The notes: generated by a model not told the origin, from the sequence alone. A DNA stretch of 64,000 nt from Sphaerisporangium sp039871875 (GCF_039871875.1 NZ_JBDPMD010000033.1:34988-98987); one strand, 5' to 3'. Positions 42,666 through 51,360 are shown, numbered from the stretch's first letter. Translations and numbers: made by a program.

Positions 42666-42706
42666 TTGACGGTGGGGAGAAGTGGAGTATGGTGGTGCGC
42701 AGTGGA
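42666..42706 (+). promoter_or_regulatory. mraZ promoter with four 10-bp-spaced MraZ-type boxes
   Basis: TTGACG (42666-42671), 16 bp and TATGGT (42688-42693) form a promoter. GTGG occurs at 42672, 42682, 42692 and 42702, an exact 10-bp period, each extending to TGGNG. MraZ is known to bind TGGGN-like direct repeats with 5-nt spacers, that is a 10-bp period. The boxes cover the spacer, -10 and start region, so MraZ probably represses its own operon. Confidence 0.82.
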
Positions 42707-42758
42707 GGGGCTGAGGTGACAGCGTCAGCCGTTCCATGCGGCACGGGAGGTGGGGCCG

Positions 42759-43190
42759 GTGTTCCTCGGTACCCATCAACCGCGGCTGGACGAGAAAGGA
42801 CGACTGTTCCTGCCGGCGAAGTACCGTGAGGAGCTGGCGGAGGGTCTTGTGATCACCAAGGGCCAGGAGCGCTGCCTCTACGTGTTTCCCGTTGAGGAGT
42901 TCCAGCGCATCACCGAGGCGCTGCGCACGGCGCCCGTGACCGCCAAGGCGGTCCGTGATTACAGCCGCGTCCTGTTCGCCAGCGCCTCTGACGAGACCCC
43001 CGACAAACAGGGACGCATCACCATTCCCCAGGGCCTGCGTGAATACGCGGGCCTCCGCCGCGACTGCGTCGTCATCGGCGCCAACACGCGGCTGGAGATC
43101 TGGGACGCCTCGGCCTGGGACACCTACCTGGCCGACCAGGAGCAGGCCTTCTCCGATCTGTCGGAGGAGGTGCTGCCAGGGGTCCTATGA
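42759..43190 (+). CDS. mraZ: Transcriptional regulator MraZ
   Basis: The 143-residue protein is the first gene of the dcw cluster. It starts at GTG 42759, matching the family start FLGTHQPRLDEKGRLFLPAK, with GGGAGG 8 nt upstream; a GTG three codons earlier is less likely. Two SpoVT-AbrB-like halves each carry a DEKGR/DKQGRI motif. MraZ binds direct repeats upstream of its own gene. The promoter here has four such boxes. The next gene, rsmH, starts 293 bp later. Confidence 0.96.
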   Translation: MFLGTHQPRLDEKGRLFLPAKYREELAEGLVITKGQERCLYVFPVEEFQRITEALRTAPVTAKAVRDYSRVLFASASDETPDKQGRITIPQGLREYAGLRRDCVVIGANTRLEIWDASAWDTYLADQEQAFSDLSEEVLPGVL

Positions 43191-43483
43191 CAAGTGGTCG
43201 ACTCGTCGGTCCAGACGTCGTTCGGCGAGGTCTCCACCCGCTCCCGCGGTGCCGGGCACGTCCCGGCTCCGCCGCGCCGCGGCCAGCTGATGCACCTTCC
43301 CCGGTGTCAGGTGGCGCGGTGTCGCAGAGGGGACGCGGATGGGGACCTGGCCGGGCGAGACGTCCACCGGGGTGGGGCAAGGGCCCACCGGCGTGTCGGC
43401 GTGTGCAAGCCGCGCATCCGCGAGCGAGGAGTGTCCCGGGGCGTAGAGGACACTTCCTAAGGCGGCGAAAAGGGGGTACGACC
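43191..43483 (+). other. Long mraZ-rsmH spacer with a hairpin
   Basis: The 293-bp spacer holds a strong inverted repeat, AGGAGTGTCC (43427-43436) with GGACACTTCCT (43448-43458), closing an 11-nt loop, 26 bp before the rsmH start. A frame at 43194-43460 is open but arginine/glycine-rich with no family. I take the spacer as leader or processing sequence. Confidence 0.65.
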
Positions 43484-44455
43484 ATGCATGTCAATAATCA
43501 TGCCGAGCCGGGCGGACACGTCCCGGTGATGCTCCGGCGTGTCCTGGAGCTGTTCGCCCCCGCGCTCGCCGTCCCCGCTCCCGTGCTCGTGGACGCCAAC
43601 CTCGGCCTCGGCGGGCACGCCGAGGCGCTGCTCGCGGCCCATCCGGAGCTCCACCTCATCGGCATCGACCGCGACCCGGTCGCGATCGAGCGCTCCGCGG
43701 CGCGCCTCGCCCCGTACGCCGGGCGCACCACCCTCGTGAAGGCGGTCTCCGACGAGCTGCCCGCGGTGCTGGCCGAGGCCGGCCGGGAGCGGGTGCACGG
43801 CGTGCTGTTCGACCTCGGGGTGTCCTCACCCCAGCTCGACGAGGCCGAGCGCGGGTTCGCCTACTCCTACGACGCGCCGCTCGACATGCGGATGGACCCC
43901 GGCCAGGAGCTCACGGCCGACATCGTGGTCAACACCTACTCCGAGGGGGAGTTGACCAGGATCCTCCGCGACTACGGCGAGGAGCGGTTCGCGGCCCGCG
44001 TCGCGCGGCTCATCGTGCGCGAGCGCGAGGCGGACCGTGTCACGTCCACCAAGCGCCTCGCCGAGATCGTCCGCGCGGCGATCCCCGCGGCCACCCGCCG
44101 CACCGGCGGGAACCCCGCGAAGAGAACGTTCCAGGCATTACGCATCGAGGTGAACGGGGAGCTGACCGCCTTCGAGCGGGCGCTGCCCGCGGCCCTCGAC
44201 GCACTCGTGGTCGGGGGGCGCGTGGTCGTGCTCGCCTACCACTCACTGGAGGACCGCCTCGCCAAGCGAGTCCTCACCGCGAGAACCAGGGACACCGGCC
44301 CTCCCGGGCTGCCTGTCCCGCTGCCGTCCCACCAGCCGAGATTCCGCCTGGTCACAAGGGGAGCCGAGCTCCCCGACGACGAGGAACTGGCACGCAACCC
44401 GCGCGCCGCCTCGGCCAGGCTGCGGGCGGCGGAGAGAATCCGGGAGCCGGAATGA
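43484..44455 (+). CDS. rsmH: 16S rRNA (cytosine-1402-N4)-methyltransferase
   Basis: The 323-residue enzyme (formerly MraW) methylates 16S rRNA at C1402. It starts at ATG 43484 (AAGGGGG about 8 nt upstream). Motifs are HVPVMLRRVLELF, LVDANLGLGGHAEALL, LIGIDRDPVAIERSA, GVLFDLGVSSPQLDEAERGF and RTFQALRIEVNGEL near the end. A common form of the glycine motif is DATLGxGGH; here Asn replaces Thr. It overlaps ftsL by 4 bp. Confidence 0.97.
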   Translation: MHVNNHAEPGGHVPVMLRRVLELFAPALAVPAPVLVDANLGLGGHAEALLAAHPELHLIGIDRDPVAIERSAARLAPYAGRTTLVKAVSDELPAVLAEAGRERVHGVLFDLGVSSPQLDEAERGFAYSYDAPLDMRMDPGQELTADIVVNTYSEGELTRILRDYGEERFAARVARLIVREREADRVTSTKRLAEIVRAAIPAATRRTGGNPAKRTFQALRIEVNGELTAFERALPAALDALVVGGRVVVLAYHSLEDRLAKRVLTARTRDTGPPGLPVPLPSHQPRFRLVTRGAELPDDEELARNPRAASARLRAAERIREPE

Positions 44456-45510
44456 GCATCGACGACGACACCAGGGACACCATCGGCGGCACGACCACCG
44501 CCCCTTACCGCCCCCTCCGCCGCACCCCGCGCCCACGGCCGGGGGGCAGCCGCCCACTGGACCGGGACGGCCGCCCAGGCACCCCGGCGGAGCCGGCCCA
44601 GGACCGCGACGACCGCACCGGGACCCCCGGCGAGCGGACCGCGGTCCGGGACGGCCGTACCGCGGCGTCCGCCGGTCGCGCGGCGGGCCGGGACGGCCGT
44701 ACCGCGACGTCCGCTGAGCGGGCGGCGGGTGTGGAGGGCCGCGCCGGGGCTTCGGCCGGGCGTACGGCGGGCCGTGACGGCCGTACCGCGACGTCCGCTG
44801 AGCGGGCGGCGGGCCTGGAGGGCCGCGCCGGGGCGTCCGCAGGGCGTGCGGGGAGCCGGGACGGGCGTACCGCGACGTCCGGCGAGCGGGCCTTGGGCCG
44901 GGACGGCGGGCGGGTCCCGCCGCAGGCCGGGCGTGCTCTGCGGCGGGACGGCGGCGTGCGGGAGGACGGCCGTGCCGTGCCGTTCGACCTTCTCGCCGAG
45001 CCGGGCGAGGACGACGGGCGTGCCGTGCGGAACCTGCGGGTGGCGCCGGGGCCGGTGCGCGGGCCGCGCCGGGAGGGGACGCGTCCCCCGCGGCGTGAGA
45101 CGGGCGACAAGGCGCCGTCCCGCGCGCCCGGGGCCGGGCGGACCGGTGGGCGGCGGCGTGGCGCGCCGCGCACGCCGTTCGTGCTGCTCGTGCTCGGGTT
45201 GCTCGGCGGCGGCCTCGTGACCCTGCTGCTGCTCAACACGGTGCTGGCCCGCGACTCGTTCCTGATGTACGACCTGCGGGCGCGCAACAAGGCGCTGTAC
45301 GACCAGGCGCAGGACCGCAAGAAGGACCTGCTGCTGAAGTCGCAGCCCGGCGTGCTCGGCGACCGCGCGGCCAACCCGACCTTCAAGCCCGACCCGAGCG
45401 CCCCCGAGTTCCTCGACCTGGAGGGCGGCTCCGGCCGCCCCGCCGGCCTGGACCAGACCCCGCTCGGCACCCCGCCCGAGGGTGAGGCGACGGAGGGCGC
45501 GCCCAGGTGA
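44452..45510 (+). CDS. ftsL: Divisome protein FtsL with repeat-built N-terminus
   Basis: The 352-residue single-pass protein overlaps rsmH and ftsI by 4 bp, the usual ftsL position. The first ~240 residues are cytoplasmic and dominated by 14-residue repeats (RDGRTATSAERAAG and VEGRAGASAGRTAG). A membrane segment follows (about 243-265, FVLLVLGLLGGGLVTLLLL) with the typical FtsL-like external part beginning RDSFLMYDLRARNKAL and a short periplasmic coil. FtsL/FtsQ/FtsB-type proteins activate the FtsW-FtsI septal synthase. Cytoplasmic tails vary widely in actinobacteria; the tandem expansion here is the unusual part. Confidence 0.88.
   Translation: MSIDDDTRDTIGGTTTAPYRPLRRTPRPRPGGSRPLDRDGRPGTPAEPAQDRDDRTGTPGERTAVRDGRTAASAGRAAGRDGRTATSAERAAGVEGRAGASAGRTAGRDGRTATSAERAAGLEGRAGASAGRAGSRDGRTATSGERALGRDGGRVPPQAGRALRRDGGVREDGRAVPFDLLAEPGEDDGRAVRNLRVAPGPVRGPRREGTRPPRRETGDKAPSRAPGAGRTGGRRRGAPRTPFVLLVLGLLGGGLVTLLLLNTVLARDSFLMYDLRARNKALYDQAQDRKKDLLLKSQPGVLGDRAANPTFKPDPSAPEFLDLEGGSGRPAGLDQTPLGTPPEGEATEGAPR
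44640..44960 (+). repeat. 42-bp coding repeats in ftsL
   Basis: About six or seven 42-bp units encode alternating RDGRTATSAERAAG and (V/L)EGRAGASAGRxAG. Two RDGRTATSAERAAG units are nearly identical at DNA level, 84 bp apart. All changes keep the frame. The array lies in the cytoplasmic tail before the membrane segment. Confidence 0.9.
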
Positions 45511-48329
45511 GAGAAGGCGGCGCCCGCCCGCCCCGCGGCGGACGCGGCGGCCCGGGCACCCCTGGTCCCGGCGGCCCAGGCGGCCGTGGCGGTCCTGCGG
45601 GCTCTGGCGGCGGCCGCGGCGGTTCCGGTGGCATGGGCGGCCGCGGTGGCTCTGGTGGCATGGGCGGCCGCGGTGGCTCTGCCGGCGGCCGGGGCGATCA
45701 TGGCGGTCGTGGCCCTGGTGGCGGCCCGGACGGCCGTGACGGTTCCGGCGGTTCCGGCGGTTCCGGCGGTGGCCGGGGCGGTTCCAGGCGTGCTGACGGC
45801 GGCCTGGACGGTCATGGTGGCTCCGGCGGTGGCCGGAATGGTTCCGGTGCCTCCGGCGGTGGCCGGGGTGGTTCCGGTGCCTCTGGCGGTGGCCGGGGTG
45901 GTTCCGGTGGCTCCGGCGGTGGCCGGGGTGGTTCCGGTGGTGCTGACGGTGGGGCCGGTGGTCACGGCGACCAGGGCGGTCTTCGGCGTCCCCGGTCCGG
46001 CGGGTCAGGGAACGGCGCGGACGGGGCTTCCCCGTCGCGCCGGGACCCCGGTCCGGCGGGCGCGGGTGGCGGCGTGCCGCCGTCACCGCGCCGCGCCCCT
46101 TCCTCCATGGGGCCGGACGAGCCCGATCCCGCGCCGCGCCGCGCCCCTGGCCCCAAGGGGGCGGAGGGCGCGCCTCGCCGTGGCTCCGGGGCGGCCGGTG
46201 ACGGGGCGAACGGCGTACCCCGTCGTGCTCCCGGGGCGGCCGGTGATGGGGCGAACGGCGTACCGCGTCGTGCTCCCGGGGCGGACGGGGGCGGGGCGGA
46301 CGGTGTCCCGCCGCGTCGTGGCCCAGGGGACGGGCGCGCCAGAGGAGACGGATCCGCCGTCCGGGGCGCGCGGGGCGGCCCGGAGCCGCGGCGTGTGCCC
46401 CGGGACGGACAGGGGAACGGTCGCCGGCATCCCGACGGGGCGCGGTACGGGGACGGGCAGGGGAACGGTCGCCGGCATCCTGACAGGGACGGGCAGGGGA
46501 ACGGGCGGCGGTACCCGGACGGGGCGCGGTACGGGGACGGGCCGCCCCGGGGTGGGCCGCCGCGGAGGCCGCCTCGGCCGCCGCGGCCTTCGGTGCCGTT
46601 GCGGCTGGGGAATCCGGCGCGGCGGATCAACATCGGGCTCGCGGGGATGGCCGTCGTGCTCTCGCTGTTCGCGGGGCGGCTGGTGCAGCTCCAGGGGCTG
46701 GACTCCAAGGTGTTCGCGGCCAAGGCGGCGTCGCTGCGGGTGCGCGAGGAGAAGCTCCCGGCGCGCCGGGGCCCGATCACCGACGTGAACGGGCACGAGA
46801 TGGCGGTCACCGTGGAGGCCCGCCAGATCTCCGCGGACCCGGCCAAGATCCCGCCGGACAAGCGCGACGAGGTGGCCGGCAGGATCGCCGGCGTGCTCGG
46901 CGTCCCCAAGGAGGGCATCGCGGACAAGCTCGCCAAGACGGGCACCCGCTACACCCTTCTCGCCCGCGACGTCCCGCTCGGCATCGCGAGCCGCGTCATG
47001 GACCTGGACATCGACGGTGTGGCCTCCGCGCCGCACTTCCAGCGCCTCTACCCCGGCGGCGACCTCGCCGGCGGCCTCATCGGCTTCGTGGGCGACGACG
47101 GCGGCGGCCTGACCGGCGTCGAGCACACCTACGACGCCTCTCTCGCCGGCAAGGACGGCCGCCAGACCATCGAGATCGGCGGCACCGGCCAGCGCATCCC
47201 CATGACCCGCAGCACCCGCCAGGAGCCCGTCGCGGGCAAGGGCGTGCGCCTGACCATCGACCGCGACATCCAGTGGGCCGCCCAGCAGGCCATCGCCCGG
47301 CAGGTGCGGGCGACCGGCGCCCGCAGCGGCAGCGTGATCGTGATGGACGTGCGCACCGGCCAGGTGCTCGCCATGGCCAACGCCCCCGAGGTGGACCTGC
47401 GCGCCTGGCGTTCGCTCCCGCCCGCCGGCTGGGCCAACCGCGCCGTCTCGGAGGTGTTCGAGCCCGGCAGCACCGGCAAGGTCATCACGGCCGCCGCCGC
47501 GCTGCAGGCCGGGGTGGTGCGCCCGGAGACGGTGTTCGAGGTGCGCGACAAGTACCAGTGCGCCGACCGCCTTCTCGGCGACGCCCACCCCCACCCCCCC
47601 GAGCGCCTGACGTTCACCGGCATCATCGCCGAGTCCAGCAACGTCGGCACGATCATGGCCGCCGAGCGGGTCACCGACCAGAGCCTCTACACGATGCTCC
47701 GGTCGTTCGGCTTCGGCGCCAGGACCGGCTCGGGCGCGTACGGCGAGGAGGCCGGGCTGCTGCCGAAGCGCGAGACCTGGTCGGGCAGCCAGCGCTGCAC
47801 CATCGCCTTCGGCCAGGGCGTCTCGGTGACGGCCCTGCAGATGGCCGGCGTCTACCAGACCATCGCCAACGGCGGGGTGCGCGTGCCCCCGCGCGTCGTG
47901 GCGGGCACCACCGGCGAGGACGGCGAGTTCGTCCCGGCCCCCGCGCCCAAGCAGACCCGGGTGATCAGCACCCGCACCGCCAAGGACATCGCGACGATGC
48001 TGGAGGCGGCCGTCGCCGCCGAGGAGGGCACAGGCTCGCTCGCCGCGATCGACGGCTACCGGGTGGCCGGCAAGACCGGCACCGCCCAGCGCTACGACGA
48101 GAGCTGCCGGGGGTACTGCGGGTACACCGCGACGTTCGTGGGCTTCACCCCCGCCGACGCGCCCCGCCTGGTGGCCCTGGCCGTCCTCCAGGCGCCGGAG
48201 AACGGCCACTTCGGCGGGGAGATCGCCGCCCCGGTGTTCAAGGAGGTCATGACGTTCGCGCTGAAGACCCGGAAGATCCCGCCCACCGGCACCACGGCCC
48301 CGTCGGTGCGCATGGGCACCGATCGGTGA
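45507..48329 (+). CDS. ftsI: Septal peptidoglycan transpeptidase FtsI with giant Gly-rich tail
   Basis: The 940-residue protein starts at GTG 45507, overlapping ftsL by 4 bp. Residues 1 to about 365 are an extremely Gly/Arg/Pro-rich repeat region. The single membrane segment is about 372-392 (INIGLAGMAVVLSLFAGRLV). The dimerisation and pedestal region follows, then the penicillin-binding domain with Ser655 in SEVFEPGSTGK, SSN at 710-712 and KTG at 856-858, so the active site is intact. It cross-links septal peptidoglycan with FtsW. Known actinobacterial FtsI proteins have about 600-680 residues, so the tail adds 250 or more. The cytoplasmic position puts the tail next to FtsZ and SepF. Confidence 0.95.
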   Translation: MREGGARPPRGGRGGPGTPGPGGPGGRGGPAGSGGGRGGSGGMGGRGGSGGMGGRGGSAGGRGDHGGRGPGGGPDGRDGSGGSGGSGGGRGGSRRADGGLDGHGGSGGGRNGSGASGGGRGGSGASGGGRGGSGGSGGGRGGSGGADGGAGGHGDQGGLRRPRSGGSGNGADGASPSRRDPGPAGAGGGVPPSPRRAPSSMGPDEPDPAPRRAPGPKGAEGAPRRGSGAAGDGANGVPRRAPGAAGDGANGVPRRAPGADGGGADGVPPRRGPGDGRARGDGSAVRGARGGPEPRRVPRDGQGNGRRHPDGARYGDGQGNGRRHPDRDGQGNGRRYPDGARYGDGPPRGGPPRRPPRPPRPSVPLRLGNPARRINIGLAGMAVVLSLFAGRLVQLQGLDSKVFAAKAASLRVREEKLPARRGPITDVNGHEMAVTVEARQISADPAKIPPDKRDEVAGRIAGVLGVPKEGIADKLAKTGTRYTLLARDVPLGIASRVMDLDIDGVASAPHFQRLYPGGDLAGGLIGFVGDDGGGLTGVEHTYDASLAGKDGRQTIEIGGTGQRIPMTRSTRQEPVAGKGVRLTIDRDIQWAAQQAIARQVRATGARSGSVIVMDVRTGQVLAMANAPEVDLRAWRSLPPAGWANRAVSEVFEPGSTGKVITAAAALQAGVVRPETVFEVRDKYQCADRLLGDAHPHPPERLTFTGIIAESSNVGTIMAAERVTDQSLYTMLRSFGFGARTGSGAYGEEAGLLPKRETWSGSQRCTIAFGQGVSVTALQMAGVYQTIANGGVRVPPRVVAGTTGEDGEFVPAPAPKQTRVISTRTAKDIATMLEAAVAAEEGTGSLAAIDGYRVAGKTGTAQRYDESCRGYCGYTATFVGFTPADAPRLVALAVLQAPENGHFGGEIAAPVFKEVMTFALKTRKIPPTGTTAPSVRMGTDR
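45540..46560 (+). repeat. Multi-family coding repeats in the ftsI tail
   Basis: At least three arrays succeed each other in one frame. First are 24-30-bp glycine units (GGMGGRGGS, GGGRGGSGAS) to about 45980. Next are 45-bp units encoding RRAPGAAGDGANGVP at about 46180-46310. Last are units with GDGQGNGRRHPDGARY at about 46405-46545. Neighbouring copies are nearly identical, which suggests recent expansion. Confidence 0.92.
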
Positions 48330-48351
48330 CGGGGGAGGGTACGCTCTCGCC

Positions 48352-49881
48352 GTGCGTCACGAGTCGTCTCCGCGTCCCGCGAGCAGTCCCGTCCGCCCGC
48401 TCTCCGGCCTGGCGGCCCTGCTCGGCGCGCCCAAGGGCGGCACCCCGCTCGGAGTGGTCACCGGGGTCACCATCGACTCCCGCCGCGTCTGCCGCGGCGA
48501 CCTGTACGTCGCCGTGCCCGGCAGCACCGTCCACGGCGCGTCGTTCGCCGCGCAGGCCGTCTCGGCCGGCGCCGCCGCGATCCTGACCGACGAGGCGGGC
48601 CGGGCGGCGGCGTCCGCCACCGGCGTGCCCGTGCTGGTGGTGCCCGACCCGCGCGCCATGCTCGGCCGGGTCGCCTCCTGGGTGTACGGCAGGCCCGCCG
48701 AGGGCCTGCTGCTGCTCGGCGTCACCGGCACCAGCGGCAAGACCACCACCACCTATCTGCTGGAGGCGGGGCTGCGCGCCGCGGGCCACCGCCCCGGCCT
48801 GATCGGCGGCGTGGAGATCCGCGTGGGCGACCTCGGCTACCCGCCCGCCCTGACCACCCCGGAGGCCACCGACCTGCAGGCGCTGCTGGCGTTCATGCGC
48901 GAGCAGGGCGTCACCGCGGCCGCCATGGAGGTCTCCAGCCACGCCCTGGCCCTCGGCCGGGTGGACGGCGTGTTCTACGACGTCGCGATGTTCACCAACC
49001 TGTCCCAGGACCACCTGGACTTCCACCGCGACCTCGACGACTACTTCCGCACCAAGGCGCGGCTGTTCACCCCCGAGCTCGCCCGCATGGGCGTGGTCAA
49101 CCTTGACGACCCGCACGGCCGCGAGCTGACCGGCATCGCCAAGGTCCCGGTCACCACGTTCTCCGCCGAAGGCGCCCACGAGGCCGACTGGCACGCCGAG
49201 GACGTGCGTGCCGGCGCCGACGGCAGCACCTTCCGGGTGATCGGCCCGGGCGGCGTGGAGGCCGACGTCGCGGTGGCGCTGCCCGGCCGGTTCAACGTCG
49301 CCAACACCCTCGGCGCGATCGTGACCCTGGTCGAGGCCGGGCTGTCCCTGCAGACCGCGGTGCACGCCATGGGCACCGTCACCGGCGTGCCCGGCCGCAT
49401 GGAGCGCGTGCCCGGCGGCCAGGGGTACCAGGCGATCGTCGACTACTCCCACAAACCGGGTGCCGTGGAGTCGGTGCTGCGCGCGCTGCGCGGCGTCACC
49501 CAGGGTTCCCTCACCATCGTGGTCGGATGCGGCGGCGACCGCGACCGCGGCAAGCGCCCCCTGATGGGTGAGGCCGCGGCCCGCCTGGCCGACGTCGTCG
49601 TGCTGACCAGCGACAATCCCCGCTCGGAGGACCCGCTGCAGATCCTGCGCGCCATGATGGACGGCGTGCTGCGGGTGCCCGAGGGCGACCGGGCCCATGT
49701 GATCATGGAGCCGGACCGCGCCGCCGCCATCGACCTGGCCATCGCGCGGGCCCGCCCCGGCGACGTCGTCGTGGTCGCGGGCAAGGGGCACGAGCAGGGC
49801 CAGTACGTCGGCGGCGAAGTGCTGCCGTTCGACGACCGGCGCGTGGTCGCCGAGGCGATCGGCAGACGTGGGCACACCTGA
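48352..49881 (+). CDS. murE: UDP-MurNAc-tripeptide synthetase MurE (meso-DAP type)
   Basis: The 509-residue ligase adds meso-diaminopimelate to UDP-MurNAc-L-Ala-D-Glu. ATP site is GVTGTSGKTTTTYLLEAG; the substrate motif TSDNPRSEDP has the DNPR residues that bind meso-DAP, so lysine-type peptidoglycan is unlikely. It starts at GTG 48352, 22 bp after ftsI. A TACGCT box (48340-48345) ends 6 nt before the start, suggesting an internal leaderless promoter in the operon, in addition to read-through. Confidence 0.96.
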   Translation: MRHESSPRPASSPVRPLSGLAALLGAPKGGTPLGVVTGVTIDSRRVCRGDLYVAVPGSTVHGASFAAQAVSAGAAAILTDEAGRAAASATGVPVLVVPDPRAMLGRVASWVYGRPAEGLLLLGVTGTSGKTTTTYLLEAGLRAAGHRPGLIGGVEIRVGDLGYPPALTTPEATDLQALLAFMREQGVTAAAMEVSSHALALGRVDGVFYDVAMFTNLSQDHLDFHRDLDDYFRTKARLFTPELARMGVVNLDDPHGRELTGIAKVPVTTFSAEGAHEADWHAEDVRAGADGSTFRVIGPGGVEADVAVALPGRFNVANTLGAIVTLVEAGLSLQTAVHAMGTVTGVPGRMERVPGGQGYQAIVDYSHKPGAVESVLRALRGVTQGSLTIVVGCGGDRDRGKRPLMGEAAARLADVVVLTSDNPRSEDPLQILRAMMDGVLRVPEGDRAHVIMEPDRAAAIDLAIARARPGDVVVVAGKGHEQGQYVGGEVLPFDDRRVVAEAIGRRGHT

Positions 49882-49983
49882 CCCGTCCCGTTGTGCCAGG
49901 CTGGGGCGCGTGCCCGGGCCAGGGGGGCCGGCGGTCCGCGCGCACACCCACGAACGGCTTGTATGGAGAGTAGGGATAGACGA

Positions 49984-51360
49984 ATGATCCCGTTGCCGCT
50001 GGCAAGGATCGCCGAGATCACCTCGGGTGCCCTGACGGGCATGGCTGATCCCGGCGCCGTGGTCCGCGGGCCCGTGCTGATCGACTCGCGGGCCGCCGAG
50101 CCCGGGTCGCTGTTCGTCGCCATCCGGGGCGCCCGCGCCGACGGCCACGACTTCGCCGCGAAGGCCTGCGAGGACGGCGCGGTCGCCGTGCTCGCCACCC
50201 GCCCGGTGGACGCGCCGGCCGTCATCGTGGGCGACGCCGTGGCCGCCCTCGGCGACCTGGCCACCGCCGTACTCGGCGAACTGCCGCGCACCACCGTCAT
50301 CGGGGTCACCGGGTCGGCCGGCAAGACCACCACCAAGGACCTCCTGGCGGGGCTCACCGCGCTGGCCGGCCCGACCGTCGCCCCGGTCGGCTCGTACAAC
50401 AACGAGATCGGCCACCCCCTCACCGTGCTGCGCGCCGGGGAGGACACCCGCTTCCTGGTGCTGGAGCTCAGCGCCCGCTCGGAGGGCCACATCGCCCACC
50501 TGGCGCGCGTCGCCCCGCCCAAGATCGGCGTGGTGCTCAACGTCGGCACCGCCCACCTCGGGGTGTTCGGCGGGCGCGACCGCATCGCCAAGGCCAAGGG
50601 CGAGCTGGTCGAGGCCCTGCCCGCGGACGGCACGGCCGTGCTCAACGCCGACGACCCCTACGTCCGCGAGATGGCGGACCGCACCGACGCCGCGGTGCGG
50701 TGGTTCGGCCGCGGCCACGACGCCCACGTGCGGGCCGTGGACGAGCGGCTTGACGAGCGCGGGCGGGCGTCCTTCACCCTCGTCACGCCCTCGGGGCGGG
50801 CGCCGGTCAGCTTGCGGCTGCACGGCGCGCACGCCGTGGACAACGCCCTCGCCGCCGCGGCGGCGGCCTACGAGCTCGGCATCCCGGTGGCGGCCCTCGC
50901 CGCCGAGCTGTCGCGGGCCGAGCCACGCAGCCGCTGGCGCATGGAGGTCACCGACCGGGCGGACGGCGTCACCGTGGTGAACGACGCCTACAACGCCAAC
51001 CCCGACTCCATGCGGGCCGCGTTCGCCGCCCTCGGCGCCCTGGCGGGCGGACGCCGCACGTTCGCGGTTGTCGCCGCGCTGCGCGAGCTCGGCGACGAGA
51101 GCGACACGCTGAACGAGGGCGTGGGGCGGCTGGCCGCCTCGTCCGGCCTCGCCGGGCTGTGGGTGGTCGGCGAGGACGCGGACCCGGTGCTGACCGGCGC
51201 CAAGGACCAGCGGGGCCTGCGGCACGTGCCGGACGCCGAGACCGCCGCCGCCGAGCTCGCCGGGGTGCTGCGCCCCGGGGACGTCGTGCTGGTGAAGGGG
51301 CCGCGCGCCGCCGGCCTCGAACGGGTCGCCGGGGCCCTGCTCGGTGGTGACGCCCGATGA
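49984..51360 (+). CDS. murF: UDP-MurNAc-pentapeptide synthetase MurF
   Basis: The 458-residue ligase adds D-Ala-D-Ala to complete UDP-MurNAc-pentapeptide. The ATP-loop is GVTGSAGKTTTKDLLAG, and the C-terminal motif NDAYNANPDSMRAAF is the MurF family hallmark. ATG 49984 lies 102 bp after murE; upstream sequence includes GGAGAGTAGGGAT. The gene overlaps mraY by 4 bp. Confidence 0.97.
   Translation: MIPLPLARIAEITSGALTGMADPGAVVRGPVLIDSRAAEPGSLFVAIRGARADGHDFAAKACEDGAVAVLATRPVDAPAVIVGDAVAALGDLATAVLGELPRTTVIGVTGSAGKTTTKDLLAGLTALAGPTVAPVGSYNNEIGHPLTVLRAGEDTRFLVLELSARSEGHIAHLARVAPPKIGVVLNVGTAHLGVFGGRDRIAKAKGELVEALPADGTAVLNADDPYVREMADRTDAAVRWFGRGHDAHVRAVDERLDERGRASFTLVTPSGRAPVSLRLHGAHAVDNALAAAAAAYELGIPVAALAAELSRAEPRSRWRMEVTDRADGVTVVNDAYNANPDSMRAAFAALGALAGGRRTFAVVAALRELGDESDTLNEGVGRLAASSGLAGLWVVGEDADPVLTGAKDQRGLRHVPDAETAAAELAGVLRPGDVVLVKGPRAAGLERVAGALLGGDAR

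Noticed and set aside
43194..43460. 88-codon frame in the mraZ-rsmH spacer
   Set aside because: Arg/Gly/His-rich, no ribosome site, and it covers the hairpin.
45586..46788. Alternative frame through the ftsI repeats that reads as Ala/Val-rich, membrane-like sequence
   Set aside because: It is a shadow of glycine codons read one base off; the FtsI frame is continuous with the real enzyme.
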